Assembly (NCBI RefSeq): GCF_949987535.1
Contig: NC_080081.1
Coordinates: 32,838,428-32,902,427, forward strand
Reading direction: 5' to 3'
DNA length: 64,000 nucleotides
Source: Balaenoptera acutorostrata
Taxonomy: Eukaryota; Chordata; Mammalia; Artiodactyla; Balaenopteridae
Shown: one piece after another, positions 1 through 11,604 of the stretch
How the letters are laid out: each line of letters begins with the position of its first letter
Position numbering within the stretch: position 1 is the stretch's first letter
Position numbers and translations under genes: made by a program
Notes under the pieces: generated by a model
What the model was told of the DNA's origin: nothing
What the model saw: the letters and a program-made list of their open reading frames with translations, nothing else
Database searches by the model: none

Positions 1-895
1 GTTGGAGCGGGAAAAGAGACTGTGAGAACCACGCATGTCTGCCACTAAGATATTTGACCTAGCTCCTAAAGAATACTTGACCAAAAGGCATGGTGTGGCA
101 ATAAAAAGGACACAAAATCAAATAAAACAAAACAGAATAAGTGGAAAGGAATTTATTAAAATTTGCTTGGAATGTTAAGAGTGCAAAGTGGCAACCCTGG
201 TCCAGCAACATTAGCATGACGAAAGACGTTGCCAGGGGCTCTGGAAGATAAAGACAGCCTTACAGAGAAATCCATGCCCTGGACATGAATAGCTTCAGGA
301 CAGACACTGCAGACAGCTGTAGTGTGGACATGATCAGTGGGCACTGATGAGGGATTATTCTACGGACATGGGCAACATAACTGATGTGGTCAGTGGCAGT
401 AGCGTCAAAGGATATTCTACAGGGACCCAGAGCAGGCTATCATCTGGACAAAAAAAAAAAAAAAAAAGAAGGGAACTGGCTGAGCACAGGTGAAACCACC
501 CTGGCGATTCAGAATTGTCTGTGCCAATTGCTACAACGAACCCTAGAAAAGGCACTCTTCCACGCAGGCAGATACCTCTGGTGCAACTTCGGATGCTCAT
601 CCAGTAGAAACTTTGGATGTCTGTTCCCACCAAGACCACCTACCCTAAACAATTTAAGGAGTCCAGGAAGGAGTCCTAATTGGAAATATTTACAACAAGC
701 AAATACTTGTAATTTTAAATATTCTCATAATGCTATAATTGAAAATTTCACTTAGAGCTAAAAGTTTGCAGCCCCTGCATAAATGAGCTCCTTCGTCTCT
801 GACCCAGGAGTCGCATGCCTTTTGTCAGCATTCATGAAGCTCTGGTAGGCTAACGTGTAAACATGATAACGTCTCAAACCTTTTATAGTCCTTGA
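1..895. other. Unassigned sequence with an 18-base A run
   Basis: I recognise no gene or repeat family with confidence. There is an A run at about 450-467. Read on the minus strand, the part from about 700 down to 110 carries an AATAAA polyadenylation-like signal near 150, as expected near the end of an LTR or of a processed transcript, but no paired LTR, primer-binding site or poly(A) tail was found. Open frames of 62 to 123 codons occur on both strands and look like chance. Confidence 0.4.
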
Positions 896-899
896 TAAG

Positions 900-1640
900 G
901 ATCCTTACCATTAGGGAGACACAAATTAAAACACAACATGTTACCACTACGTATCTATTAGAATGGCTAAAGTAAAAAAAAAAAAAAAAAGCAAGCCCTG
1001 GCAAGGATGCAGAGCAACTGGAACTGGTGGAAATACAAAAATGGAACAACTGCCTTGGAAAACTGCTTGCAATTTCTTATAAAGCTAAATATACATATGA
1101 CCTAGGAATCCCACCCATAGGCATGTATCCTAAAGACATCAAATCTTATGGTCACACAAAAACCTGCACACAAATGTTTATAGCCGTTCTAGTCATAATT
1201 GCCCCAAATTTTAAAGTCCAAATGTTCTTCAGTGGCTTCAATAAATAAGCATGTATGATACATCCATACAATGGAATACCATATGGCAATTCAAAAGGAA
1301 TGAACTATAGAAACATAGAACAAGTTGAATGAATCTCAAAGGCATTAAGCTGAGTGAAAGAAGCAAGTCTCAAAAGATTACATACTGTATGATTCCATTT
1401 ATATGACATTCTCCCAAAGACAAAACTATAGGAAGAGAGAATAGATCGGTGATTGACAAGGGTTAAGGATGTGGGGAAATTATGACTATAAATGGGTAAT
1501 ATGAAGGGGTTTTTTGGGGGTGATGGAACTATCCTGTATCCCAATCGTGGTAGAGATTCCATGAATCTATCCATGTGTTAAGATTCATACAATGGCATAA
1601 AACACTTTTACTGTATATTATTTTAAAAAATAAAATTTAA
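900..1640 (+). mobile_element. LINE-1 (old L1M type), ORF2 end plus 3' UTR
   Basis: The segment starts in the region encoding the C-terminal end of L1 ORF2 (the part reading like 'YHLT..RMA' in intact copies). It continues through 'GIPPIGMYP', a damaged form of the usual 'LLGI.P..' stretch, and then through the typical L1 3' UTR with its 'gtgatggaact...gtggt' and 'catgtgttaagattcat' stretches, ending in an A-rich tail. An A run at about 975-991 interrupts the coding relic. It is 5'-truncated, full of stops and immobile. Confidence 0.8.
1027..1248 (+). pseudogene. L1 ORF2 C-terminal remnant
   Basis: A 73-codon open stretch inside the L1 encodes a decayed ORF2p C-terminal part, with 'WNNCLGKLL' and 'KTCTQMFIAVLVIIA' equivalent to the usual W-rich and 'CTPMFIAALFTIA' segments. 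It lies past the reverse transcriptase domain and has no initiation context, so it is a relic and not a gene. Confidence 0.7.
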
Positions 1641-1827
1641 AAATTTCACTACAATTCTCACCAATGTAATCCTACCCACCATCTCATAAGTTTTGAAACA
1701 GTGTTTAATTTTTTGACAAATAATTAATGTGTAGTAAAATGCACAGATCTTAATTGTATAGGCCAGCAAGTTTTGACAAACAAAACAGATGTATAACTTT
1801 GGGCATACAATTCTAAATGTTTCTTTT
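1641..1827 (-). mobile_element. Probable old LINE-1 3' UTR fragment
   Basis: The stretch 'aaaatgcacagatctta' followed by 'gttttgacaaa' matches a motif common in antisense copies of old L1M 3' UTRs. The copy is short and diverged. It is cut by the younger L1 that follows. Confidence 0.4.
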
Positions 1828-1836
1828 GAGAAACAT

Positions 1837-2050
1837 ACCTTTTTTAAAAAAGTTATTTTTTACTGAAGTATAGTCGAATTACAGTGTTGTGTTAATTACC
1901 GCTGTACAGCACAGTGACTCAGTTATACATATATATACATTCTTTTTCATATTATTTTCCATTATGGTTTATCACAGGATATTGAATATAGTTCCCTGTG
2001 CTATACAGTAGGACTTTGTTGTTTATCCATTCTATATATATACCAGTTCA
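1837..2050 (-). mobile_element. LINE-1 3' end, 5'-truncated, antisense
   Basis: This is the artiodactyl-type L1 3' UTR in reverse: 'actgaagtatagtcgaatta', then the 'gctgtacagcacagtga' and 'catatatatacattc' stretches. The sequence gagaaacat occurs on both sides (1828-1836 and 2051-2059), consistent with a short target-site duplication. Only about 210 bases were inserted, so this is a dead-on-arrival copy. Confidence 0.8.
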
Positions 2051-2059
2051 GAGAAACAT

Positions 2060-3755
2060 GTGTTTTTATTGTCATTTTCTCACCATAAATGCTTTGATAG
2101 CACATCTCAGTGATGCTATGACATTATATTTTCTTCTTATTTTATCTGTTTGTCCTATATACTCTATCATTTACTCAAGAGCAAAAGGCAATAACTTAAC
2201 GGTTTCAGTTAGTTCATCTCATCTGAATGAATACTTTAAGGTAGTATTTTACATTTTCTATGTCATCCATAATAAGACTCTACATTTTAATTACTTTTAA
2301 TGCTATAAATATATCCACATTATATTAGTTTATAGAAAGTTTCAGAGGTTGCACTAAAACTTTAAAAACTCAGTGTTCAGCATAGAGATTGTTCCGCCTG
2401 CTGTAATGAAGTATAATAAAACATAGTAAAGAGCCTTTTTTAATATAAATACATGGCAAAAAAGAAAAATTTAAAACATAGTTTATCTTTTTATATATCT
2501 ATGACTCTTTCAAATATATTGATAAAACATTATTAAGTTTTTTAACCAACACAATTATGAGAATGCACATAAGTTTTCTAATCAATAACTTGCAGCATGA
2601 TAATACCTAAAGCATGACCAAAAAGAAAAAAAATGTCTAACTCAATGACCAAGAGAGTCATAAGTAAACACTGGAGTTTATTTTAGCCAGACTCAAATGA
2701 ATTCATAGTCGGAGAAAAGGGTAATCAAATAGCTTTAAAAGAACATAAATAGCTATAATAACTTTTATTTAAAGACAATGAGAACTAAATAGGAGCCCTT
2801 TCAAATAGGCACAACTCTTTTAAATTTCTTTCACGTTTTAACCGTGAAGAAATCTAGTGACAAGACCAAACCTGTTCTTCAACCAGTCAAGCAAGTAAAA
2901 AATATGATCGATACTGTAAAGAGAAAACCTAACCCCAGCAATTTTGGCTTTGAGAGTGAAGGCGATTCTTGGGTAACAAGCAGGGAATCTCTTTGATCAA
3001 TGGTCTAACACTTCCCAGCGTCTAATCCAGCACTTTCTGAGATCTCGCATTAACCTGAGCAGTTGACCTGCCTATTCACTTTTTCTTTCCAGATTCAGAA
3101 TGGGCTGAAAAATAATGCCTGTCCCAGGAAGAGCTTCTGGCAGGCATTTCCAAAGGTGCAGCCTCTCCTTAGTCTACTAGGAGACTAATATAATTCAGAC
3201 CTGCTTCTGGCTTCCTATTTTTAATTTAATACCAAAATAATCAGTTGTACATACAAAATGGAGTTTTTCTATACCTGAATGAGCCTGGTTCAATCAGATT
3301 CTGTGAGAGGGGTGGCTTTCCTAGTCTGCCCCCTTCCCTCCCCAGAACCCTGACACCGGTTGGATGAGGTGCACCTCACCTGTCAGGCTTCTACTTTAAT
3401 AATACTGGGAGAAGTTCCTTTATCTCAAGACTTTATAAATAGAACAAAAGTGGGTAGTTTGACTGAATGAACCTCTCATACAGGATCAACTATACGGCAC
3501 ACTAGGCCATTAACCTAAGTATTAGCATCTTTCAAACAAATTACAAATCACATACAGGGCTGTTCTTGTTTTAACCCTTATCCCTCTTTTAGGAATTGGT
3601 GCATAGGTGTTGAAGCAAGGATGACTAAGAGAAAAGTCTTTGTTCTGTTCCTGTCCTGACCCCCTTCATTTTCAGCCATCCTGTTTTTATGACATGCATT
3701 AATCATCTTCTGGGGACTATATTGTTTAATTTACCATACTGATCCTTTATCAGCA
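2060..3755. other. Unassigned AT-rich sequence
   Basis: I see no gene, RNA or repeat I can name. Bases 2310-2640 are very AT-rich. At about 3360-3440 there are E-box-like CACCTG sites followed by a TATAAATA stretch. This resembles a promoter only superficially, and no exon or CpG island follows. Confidence 0.4.
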
Positions 3756-3759
3756 CTTC

Positions 3760-4010
3760 CCTTTTAATGGCAGAATGTATCAGGTCCTTGACTGCAAATA
3801 ACCAAGGTTCAAAGTTCAGATTTTCTGCTCACCAGCTGTGTGAAATGTAAAAAATAAACCTCTCTGTGCCTCAGTTTACTTGTCTGTAACATGGAGATAG
3901 TAATATCTGTCTTATGGGACAGATTATTGAAGGGATTAAATGGGTTGGTATGTATAAGAGGTTATAACAGTCCAGTTTAGCATGGGCACTATATATATTT
4001 TAGCTGTTTA
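3760..4010 (+). repeat. MIR SINE, sense
   Basis: The MIR core is readable: 'caccagctgtgtgaaatgta', then 'cctctctgtgcctcagttta' and 'ctgtaacatggagata', ending with 'gggattaaatg'. MIRs are tRNA-derived SINEs that were mobilised by LINE-2 and are fixed across mammals. Confidence 0.85.
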
Positions 4011-5740
4011 TTCACCAAATTGTGAACCACCTAAAGCCTATTGATAACCAGAGGTCTGAATAGCATGGGCCCATGGAGGAAAACATGTAAAAGAAAAAAG
4101 GAAAAGGGGGATGGAATAGAACTCTATGACTCAAGTTTTAACTCCTGTGGGATTTCTTTTCTGTGAAGAAATTCTTTTGTGGGTGTAAAGATGTTTCTGA
4201 ACTCTCTTACCTCCGCACAAAAGTGTGTCCTCGGTGCCTAAAACAAGGCTGAATATAAAATGGACACTCAGTAGATGTTTCTGGAACAAAAGTTACTGAT
4301 AATATGGGTGGGATATGGACCATGGGAACAATTCTCCTATCCTTAGGCCTGGCTCTAATTTCTTTCTATAATCTGGGGAATGTGAAACTCAATAGTCGAG
4401 ATCAAATTAAAAGTTTGGAGAACACTTTTGGAAGTCTTGGTGGGGCAGGGGCTTGCAGGCAGAGGTGTAATTCCAACAATTTGACCAAATGTGAATGTCA
4501 TAAGCAGCAATCAACACAGGACTCAGCTTGAGAGGCTGTTGACATTCTGTGTAATTACCGCAAGTGCACCCTGTGTAGCCCACGTTATTGTAAACTGCAT
4601 TTCCAACACTGTATGTCATTAAATTAAAACAACCGAAAAAAAGCAATGAAGTTATAGCCATTAGCACAGCTGAATTGGAACTCCTAGAAAATGTCAAGGA
4701 GATCTTAATTGTACTTTATATAATGGTCTCCTAGGCTAATAAGATATGATCTAAAACCATTAGGTATGAGAAGGTAAACACTTTAAGAGCACTTTTTTTG
4801 CCAAAAGGCTCTTCATCTCTATTTGACAACTCTCGCTCGGCCTTGAAGTAAAGCATTGCAGTGTTCTGAAAGAACAGATATTGTTTGTGACAGAGGCCGT
4901 AGGGCCCTGTGGTGTTGGAGAGTACTCAAAGATAATGTATACAGAGCAAAGCTGTCTATAAATCTGATTCTTAAGTCACCTATCACCGTTCCCCACCTCC
5001 CACCCTGGCAGAGGGGTGGGCAGGTATGCTCTAAAAGCTATTCCCCTGTCACGTATCATGCAATTCTCAAATGCTGGGAAACACCCATTATTCTGACAAG
5101 CTTCAGAACACATAAATCTATTTAACCTTATAAATGACTGAGATTCATTCTCTCAGGGTCGGAATCTTGCCAACAAAGAGCCATATATCCGTGCCTTGTT
5201 TTTTTCAATGAGCTTCTGAGCTAAGACAGTGGATCCTTGAATCTCTGTAGCTGTCAGAGATTTTATGGAGTCTCTGCTCGCGATTATTGATAGAAGTCAC
5301 CAGCGATCAAATCTACAGGTCAATGTGACTCTGCCCCTTGAACTCCAAAGTCTTGTCTTCTATTGATATTTCTGGTTCAAGGAGCACACGCTTTACCTTA
5401 GTTCATCTTTTTCATTGATTTCATGTTAAAATAACATGAAGAAATGTCATCTACTCATCACCAAGACTTATGTGTAGGTAAGAGGTAGTCTCCCTTCTAC
5501 CTAACTTACCACTCTGTTAACAAAAGGGACTAGCTGTTGACTATCCCTAAAGAGGGAAATATGTGAACAAAAAGAACCAAAAATTAATATATGTTTGAAT
5601 TTTACAAGTGTGTCCAGTTAAAATTCACTACATGAAAATCCAATTACCAAGGTAGAACTTGACTTAGTTACTCTGGTTCGAAACTGTGAGTGGTTACAGT
5701 TTGCAGTTTGGTTCTGTTTGTAAACACAGCTTAGAAATCA
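4011..5740. other. Unassigned sequence
   Basis: Nothing is recognisable as a gene or repeat. Open frames at 4304-4531 (+) and 4407-4697 (-) overlap on opposite strands, start without a convincing context and show no domain, so I treat them as chance. Confidence 0.4.
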
Positions 5741-5744
5741 TTGT

Positions 5745-5890
5745 TCAGACATGAGGGTTTTGGTTCCAGTTTGTCTCAGTCTTGTGTGTGTTCTGGCAAA
5801 CAACCTAATGCTTCTTTATACCTTTGTTTCTCTATTTGTCCAGGGGAGAACATTACCACTAAGTGAAATTTGTATAGTGCTTTGGGACAC
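5745..5890 (+). repeat. Possible degraded MIR
   Basis: A weak match to the MIR core: 'ttctggcaaacaacctaatg', then 'tgtttctctatttgtccagg' and 'atagtgctttgg', in the right order and spacing for a sense MIR. Divergence is high. Confidence 0.35.
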
Positions 5891-7981
5891 CTGCACAAAT
5901 TGTGCCATTTCAAATGGATATTAAGATGGTCTTTGTTTAATCTACTGCAAAAACAGAATAATACTGTCCTTGACGCTGGTTGGGTCGTGTTTACTAAAGT
6001 GCGTTTGTTTCATTAAACATGAGCCTTTCAGGATTAGATGTTACATGAAACAGCCTACTTTTGTCAAATACATTTATGAAACCCTAAGGTAAAGAAAGTT
6101 AAACAAAGGCCTTGTTACAGGACTTCTCAGAGCCTTTAATATGCTAATGAGAAATATGAATCTCCTAGATGGGTATGCCATGTGGTGTTCCCCAAACTTA
6201 TTAAACAATAGTATTTTGGTGGAGAGAGCTTTTCTTTGGGGGTCAGAGAGAAGCTTTTGTGAAATGCTTGGCAGAAGAATAAGCACCATGAATAAGTGCA
6301 ATTCAAAAAATGTTAAAGAGGAAGCACAGTGTTGAAAAGCATCTCTGTTCTTTTAATATCATAATAGAAGCTGCCTTAGTTGACATGCACTTAACTCACA
6401 GATCAGCTTTTCATGACTGTAAAACATACTGGTTGAATCATATTGAATTGCTGGTTTTGTAGGTCAAAAAATGATGGAACGCCAGCATTTTCAAGTATTT
6501 CTACCTAATATCAATGACCCTGGTAGATTGAACCATGGAGCTACTGGGCTACATTCTAGTATGTCTGCAAACTTCTGCTCCCATCAGTTGAATTATGTTG
6601 ACCAGAATCAACTGTATTTGTTCCTAAACATTTTATGATAGTTGTGCTTATTCCTGTAATTGCATAATTTAATTAGATATTATGTAAACCCATAGAATAT
6701 GAATATGAGTATAAAAAGAAAGTTGGTGGGTTCTGTGAAAACTAGATTGAATGCTTTGTCAGTACTCATGGTGAGATTTAAAAATTGCTTTTAACTGAGG
6801 CTTAGGTGAGATATTCTAAAAGTTTGGGGAGGGGAATCTTAAAGTTGTAGAGTGCATTGCACTTTAAGTGATTTTTAATTCTCACTGTACGTCAAAGAAA
6901 CTGAAAGTGGAAATTTAGTATGATATGTTTTGGGCATGGTTTATGGGAAGAAAGAATCAGAATTCCTATCAGAAGACCTATACTCAAAGAAGTGACTTTG
7001 ATCCTATGTCAAAAGATTGATGAATATAGAGGGATTATATCCAAATATTTTAATAATTGGTATGGTTTTGACACTGATCAATCAGAATAAATGTCTGTCA
7101 TAATCAGAAAGGAATCTCAAACTTAAACAATTACACATGCTGGCTGAATGTCAGCTGTGCCTACAAATGTTTTAGGTTAAAATATAACATTTTCATAGTT
7201 TACATCATTTTAAAACAATTCCTTGTTTTAGACAAGTATTTTGATTATCCAGCCAAATGCTACTCCTGGTTGACTCAAGAGAAGACTTCTCTTGCATTAC
7301 TACTGCTGTCGACAATAAGAGGAACTAGTCTAATACAAGGTACTTTCTACATACGTCATTCCCTTTAATGATCAGGAACTGAAGAAAAGAAGGTTGGCTC
7401 CTGTAAGCAAACGTCCTGGAAGAAGCAGGTGAAGGATTTAGAAATCCGAATTTAATGATAGAAATCATTTCCTTGTTAATCATTTGGTGAATGGAAAAGG
7501 TCACAAAAAGGGAAAAAAAAAAAAAAAAGATTTGGAACCAGGATTCCAGGTTTGGGTAGAACAATCAGAATATGTGCTGCCAGAGGCATTTCCTGACAGG
7601 GATGAGTACTCAGTTGGAGGAAATTGGGGAAAATGGGGGGTAATTATACTAAGTGACTGCCCCTGTGTCCCTCACATTCTAATCGTTATTAATGCACGAG
7701 GGTGGATGGAGGGCTGTCTAGCCACATCTCAGAACCACCATCCTGCAGCTTAACCAGTACAATATGAGGCTCAGAAATCAGGATTGAATCCAGACACAAA
7801 GAAGAAAAATACCACAACGAACTCTCTCAGCTGACAAAAACGTAAGAAGGTCTATCCATAACTATCAATTTTTAATTAGCTGGAAATAATATAGTTGAGA
7901 GAAATTCCAGTGTTCTTTGAGGCAGTAAAACAAGTATAAAAATAATGATTTTGTTAAATAAAAAATATTATGGTTATGTCA
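5891..7981. other. Unassigned sequence
   Basis: This is AT-rich DNA with no recognised repeat or exon. An A run lies at about 7513-7528. Short frames at 6074-6335 and 7325-7753 occur on both strands and lack protein-like features. Confidence 0.4.
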
Positions 7982-7997
7982 AGGCTTTATTTTTCTT
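7982..7997. repeat. Target-site duplication, left copy
   Basis: The 16-base sequence aggctttatttttctt is repeated exactly at 8334-8349. It marks the borders of the SINE insertion between the two copies. Confidence 0.9.
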
Positions 7998-8333
7998 TTC
8001 TTTTTTTTTAAAATTGAAAGCTCTTGAAGCATGATGAATTTTTAATTAATTAATTAATTTATTTATTTTTGGCTGTGTTGGGTCTCCGTTTCTGTGAGAG
8101 GGCTTTCTCTAGTTGCGGCGAGCAGGGGGCCACTCTTCATCGCGGTGCGCGGGCCTCTCACTATCGCGGCCTCTCTTGTGGCGGAGCACAGGCTCCAGAC
8201 GCGCAGGCTCAGTAGTTGTGGCTCACAGGCCTAGCCGCTCCGCGGCATGTGGGATCCTCCCAGACCAGGGCTCGAACCCGCGTCCCCTGCACTGGCAGGC
8301 AGACTCTCAACCACTGCACCACCAGGGAAGCCC
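7998..8333 (-). mobile_element. CHR-type tRNA SINE (short form) with extra 3' sequence
   Basis: Read on the minus strand, the element begins with the tRNA-related head 'gggcttccctggtggtgcag', has a B-box-like 'gggttcgagccc' and continues through the CHR body to 'cacagccaaaaataaat'. Many CpGs survive in the body (8110-8280), so the insertion is fairly recent. Beyond the (TTAA/AAAT)-rich tail there are about 30 bases of non-SINE sequence (8010-8041), then a second A-rich tail (T-rich on the plus strand, 7998-8010). Both are inside the target-site duplication, as expected for a 3' transduction. Confidence 0.9.
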
Positions 8334-8349
8334 AGGCTTTATTTTTCTT
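8334..8349. repeat. Target-site duplication, right copy
   Basis: This is identical to 7982-7997. On the minus strand the insertion point reads TTT|AAGAAA, in keeping with cleavage by the L1 endonuclease. Confidence 0.9.
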
Positions 8350-8489
8350 AAATTGCACTCCTTTGAAATCAGTCATCTCTTCTTTTGAAATATCAGTTAC
8401 TGTTAACCTGTGTCTGGAGAAAATCTGTGAGTTAGAAGCTACTATTGCCATCCGCAAGCGGCTACTGGCATTGTCACTTAGTATTGAAT

Positions 8490-8865
8490 ACCTAGCTGTG
8501 TACTGGGATCATCTGGGGGCTTTAGACGAGTACTGACACCAGGGGCCACTCCCAGAGATTCTGAATCAAGTGGTCTGAGATGCTGCTGGGGCATCGGATT
8601 TTAAAGGCTTCCCACCTCAAGTGTTGTCTGTGGACCAGCTGTGTTCACCTGGAAATCAGATCCCATCCTAGACCCACAGAGAATCTGAACCTGCACTTTC
8701 ACAAGACTCCACGTGAACTGGTGGCCTATGAAAGTGGGAAAATCTAGAAAACTGTTTCTCAAAGTATTGTCAGAGAACCTCCATTAGAAGCACCTGAGGT
8801 ATTTATTTCTTTTGTTTAATAAAATGCAGATTGTTTGGCCCCAGTTTAGCTCCTGAATGAAGATC
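8490..8865. repeat. Three MER5-type (hAT-Charlie) relics in a row
   Basis: Bases 8490-8612 match a MER5A-like element ('gatcatctgggggcttta', 'ccactcccagagattctgaa', 'ggggcatcgga'). Bases 8615-8750 look like a second one ('gtctgtggaccagctgtg', 'cacctggaaatcag', 'aatctgaacctgca'). Bases 8752-8865 look like a third ('gtttctcaaagtattgtc', 'aaaatgcagattgtttgg'). These are short non-autonomous hAT DNA transposons that were mobile early in mammalian history. The divisions are approximate. Confidence 0.6.
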
Positions 8866-8929
8866 TCTGCGGGAGAGGGAGGGTTTTGGTTGGGGGAGGG
8901 ACAGTTGGGGTGGGATGTGAGCGTGAGGA

Positions 8930-9310
8930 AACAAAGCTTAACAATCACCCAGTAAGGACTTTTATGAGTGTCTAAACGGAGAGCCATCTGGTGGGGGAAA
9001 CAGGGAGAGGTTTGTAAAGGGTACACGTTTTCAGCTGTTAAGATGAATAAGATCTGAGGATTTATTGTAAAACGTGGTGACTATAGTTGATAACATTGTA
9101 TTGTATGATTGAAATTTGTTGAGAGAGTAGAATTTAAATGTTCTCACCAAATAAAAAGGATAACTGTGTGGGGTGATGGAGGTGTAAATTAACTGTTTGG
9201 GGAAAGTCTTTTTATAATGTATATTTATATCAAATCATCACATTGCTCACTTTATATATCTTAACAGCTTTGTTAATTATACCTTAAGAAAGCTGAAAAA
9301 AGTAATAAGT
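8930..9310 (+). mobile_element. LINE-1 3' UTR (L1MA-like)
   Basis: A typical L1MA 3' UTR: 'cgttttcagctgttaagatg', 'acgtggtgactatagttgat', 'aatgttctcacc' and 'ttaattatacctta', with an A-rich end at 9295-9310. Only the UTR is present. The element is 5'-truncated. Confidence 0.8.
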
Positions 9311-10078
9311 AAACTGAGAGCCAGCATTTTGGAGAATATGTCTTGAGACTTTCTGATAATGCTGACGTCTGGATCTGAAAGGCGGCGGAAGGGGTTGGAA
9401 GCAGGACAGAGTACCCACTGTATTAATAAGTACAGGCCCTCAGTCGTGAAGCAGCCCCCTCTGCTTTTCCAAAGTCACAAATAATACTATAAGAAGATGT
9501 TCAGAGCATCAGTTCTTGGGGAATTTGTGTCTACTCTTTCTAGGAACAAGTCAGATTTCAGGGGATAATCGAAGATGCTCCCTTACCTTTCTTTAAGCAC
9601 CAACAGTTAGCTGAGGTGTGGGATCAGTTCCAATGCTTTTGTTCCTCGTCAGAATTTAAACTAGCCATTATCAGAAATAAAGTTTGTGGTTAGAGACCCA
9701 AGAACCTCTTGTAGAAATGATTGACACACACTTGTCTAAACATTTTTTTTTCTACTCATACCCCAATTAAGTAAGTTCTGGCTGTGTTTCTAAATACAGA
9801 ACAAGGAGCACCATTCTATGCCAGCTACTCTTACACAACCACGGAGGTAGCGTGAATCACACAAGAGCTCTGGCAAAGAACCATTCTATGCAGTGCAAGT
9901 CTTAGATAGCATAGTATTGGCTTTTCACATGGGTGTTAATGTTGTCTCCCAATATTATATACTGTCTCCCAGACTAAAAAGAATTCTACTGTAGCCTTTA
10001 TTTATTCTAGTAATTCAGGTGCATATATATCGGCTCATGGTCATTATCATGGGTCTAGGCAGGACCTTATTTTGTTTT
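9311..10078. other. Unassigned sequence
   Basis: No repeat family or exon is recognised. A small GC-rich patch occurs around 9380 ('aaggcggcggaagg') without an adjoining CpG island. Confidence 0.4.
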
Positions 10079-10508
10079 TGTATTAGTTTGCTAGGGCTGC
10101 CATAACTAAGTACTACAAATTTGGTGACAACAGAAATTTATTGTCTCGCAATTCTGGAGACCAGAAGTCTGAAAACAAGATGTTAGCAGGGTCATGTTCT
10201 TTCTGAAGGCTCTAGGTGAAGACCCTTCTGTCTCTTCCTAGGTTCTGATGGTGACTGGCAATCCTTGGCATTTCTTGTCTGTAGAGGCATTGTTACAATC
10301 TCTCTGTGTATCTTCACATTGTCTTCCCTCTGTGTCTCTCTGTGTCCCTTCTTATAAGAACATCAGTCATATTGGATTAAGGGCCCAGCATACTTCAGTA
10401 TGACCTCATCTTAACTAATTACATCAGCCACGATCCTATTTCCAAATAAACTCACATACTGAGGTCCAGGAAGGACATGAATTTGGAGGGGTACTATTCA
10501 ACCCAGTT
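10079..10508 (-). mobile_element. MLT1 LTR (ERVL-MaLR), antisense
   Basis: The antisense MLT1 signature runs over the whole length: 'gtattagtttgctagggctg', 'gacaacagaaatttattgtc', 'tctctgtgtatcttcaca', 'ttcttataagaaca' and 'tccaaataaactcaca'. This is an ancient non-autonomous LTR retrotransposon related to ERVL, present as a solitary LTR with no internal region beside it. Confidence 0.85.
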
Positions 10509-10559
10509 CAGTTTGGTGTTATTTTTAAGTTTCATTATTTACTATTGTTTTTCTCCTTT

Positions 10560-11590
10560 CTCCTCCCTCCCATTCTCTTCCATCCCTATTGATGGCAATA
10601 TTTAATTATATTTTATACATATCCCTCTCCTATTCCACTTTCCTTATTTAGATAAGTATGCCTCCTTGAAAATGTGGTGTTAAATTTATACCAACAGAGT
10701 CTTTAAATGGAAATAAATGGAGTTGTGCTATAAACCTCAGTCTGTTTCATATTTATTTTGCGCATTATTTTATGTCTGTGACCTTCCATGTTGATATCCA
10801 TTTAGTTAATTTCTTCTCATTGCTCCATATTCCATCATCAGCAAATACCATGGATAAGCATACAGACCCTTAGTGATAGACATCTAGGTTACTTCCAACT
10901 CTTTGCTGCCACAAACCACCATATACTGCAATCATCACCCTCATCTGCATCTCCTGTGGACTTAAGGAGAAGTCTCTGGGACATATGCCAGAAGTAGGAT
11001 TCCCCTGCTGTATTAGCACTGGTGTTAGCATGTTTAACCTCACTGGATTCTAACAGAGTGCTATGCAAAATGGCAGTACCAACTCACAGTCTCAACAGCA
11101 ATGGCTGAGAATTTCCATTCTCTTCTTTACCTATAACCAAATTCAACTTTCTAAATTGTGTCCATCTGATTGTGAAAAGGGGTATCTCACAGTTTTTTTT
11201 AACGTACAGTCCTCCAGTTACTAGTGAGGTTAAGCCAGTCAGCATTCCTTTCTCTGAATTGCTCATTTTTATCCTCTCCCCATTTTTCTATGGGATACTT
11301 TGCCTTTCTCTTGCTAATTTTCAGGAGCCCTTTATATACTCTACATATAATCCCCTCCCTCCTTTTCAGATATCTCTTGCTCCCCGTGAACTTTGCCTAT
11401 ACACTCCCTCCTTGAGCAGAAATCTTTTAATTTTGCTGCAACCAAATCCACTAGTTCTCCTTTTGGTTTGGTCTTTGAGATCTTGTTTCAAAACATCCTC
11501 TTCATCTTCCCCACCCACTATCATGAAAATATTCTCTGACATTTAGTTTTTTCAGGTTTGAGTTTTCCATTCATATTTATATATTTATAA
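10560..11590 (-). mobile_element. Old LINE-1 ORF2 3' region, antisense
   Basis: Diverged antisense L1: 'ccttccatgttgatatcc', 'tagacatctaggttacttcc', 'actctttgctgccacaaa' and 'ccctttatatactctaca' correspond to the C-terminal part of ORF2 as it reads on the opposite strand. Open frames at 11084-11546 are accidental products of this sequence. Confidence 0.7.
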
Positions 11591-11604
11591 TTAAATTTGA
11601 TTTA

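Noticed and set aside
3355..3445. E-box-like sites plus TATAAATA as a promoter
   Set aside because: No CpG island, exon or conserved partner follows, and TATA-like strings are common in AT-rich DNA.
4304..4697. Opposed short frames at 4.3-4.7 kb as a small gene
   Set aside because: Both strands are open over the same bases, there is no domain, and the frames are as short as chance predicts in a window of this size.
8113..8536. Open frames of 82-106 codons on both strands at 8.1-8.5 kb
   Set aside because: They lie in the CHR SINE. Similar frames recur in the SINE copies at 45.6 and 58.9 kb, so they come from the repeat and not from a gene.
8935..9310. Possible gene 3' UTR with a poly(A) signal
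   Set aside because: It matches the LINE-1 3' UTR, which repeats at 12.6 and 30.4 kb.
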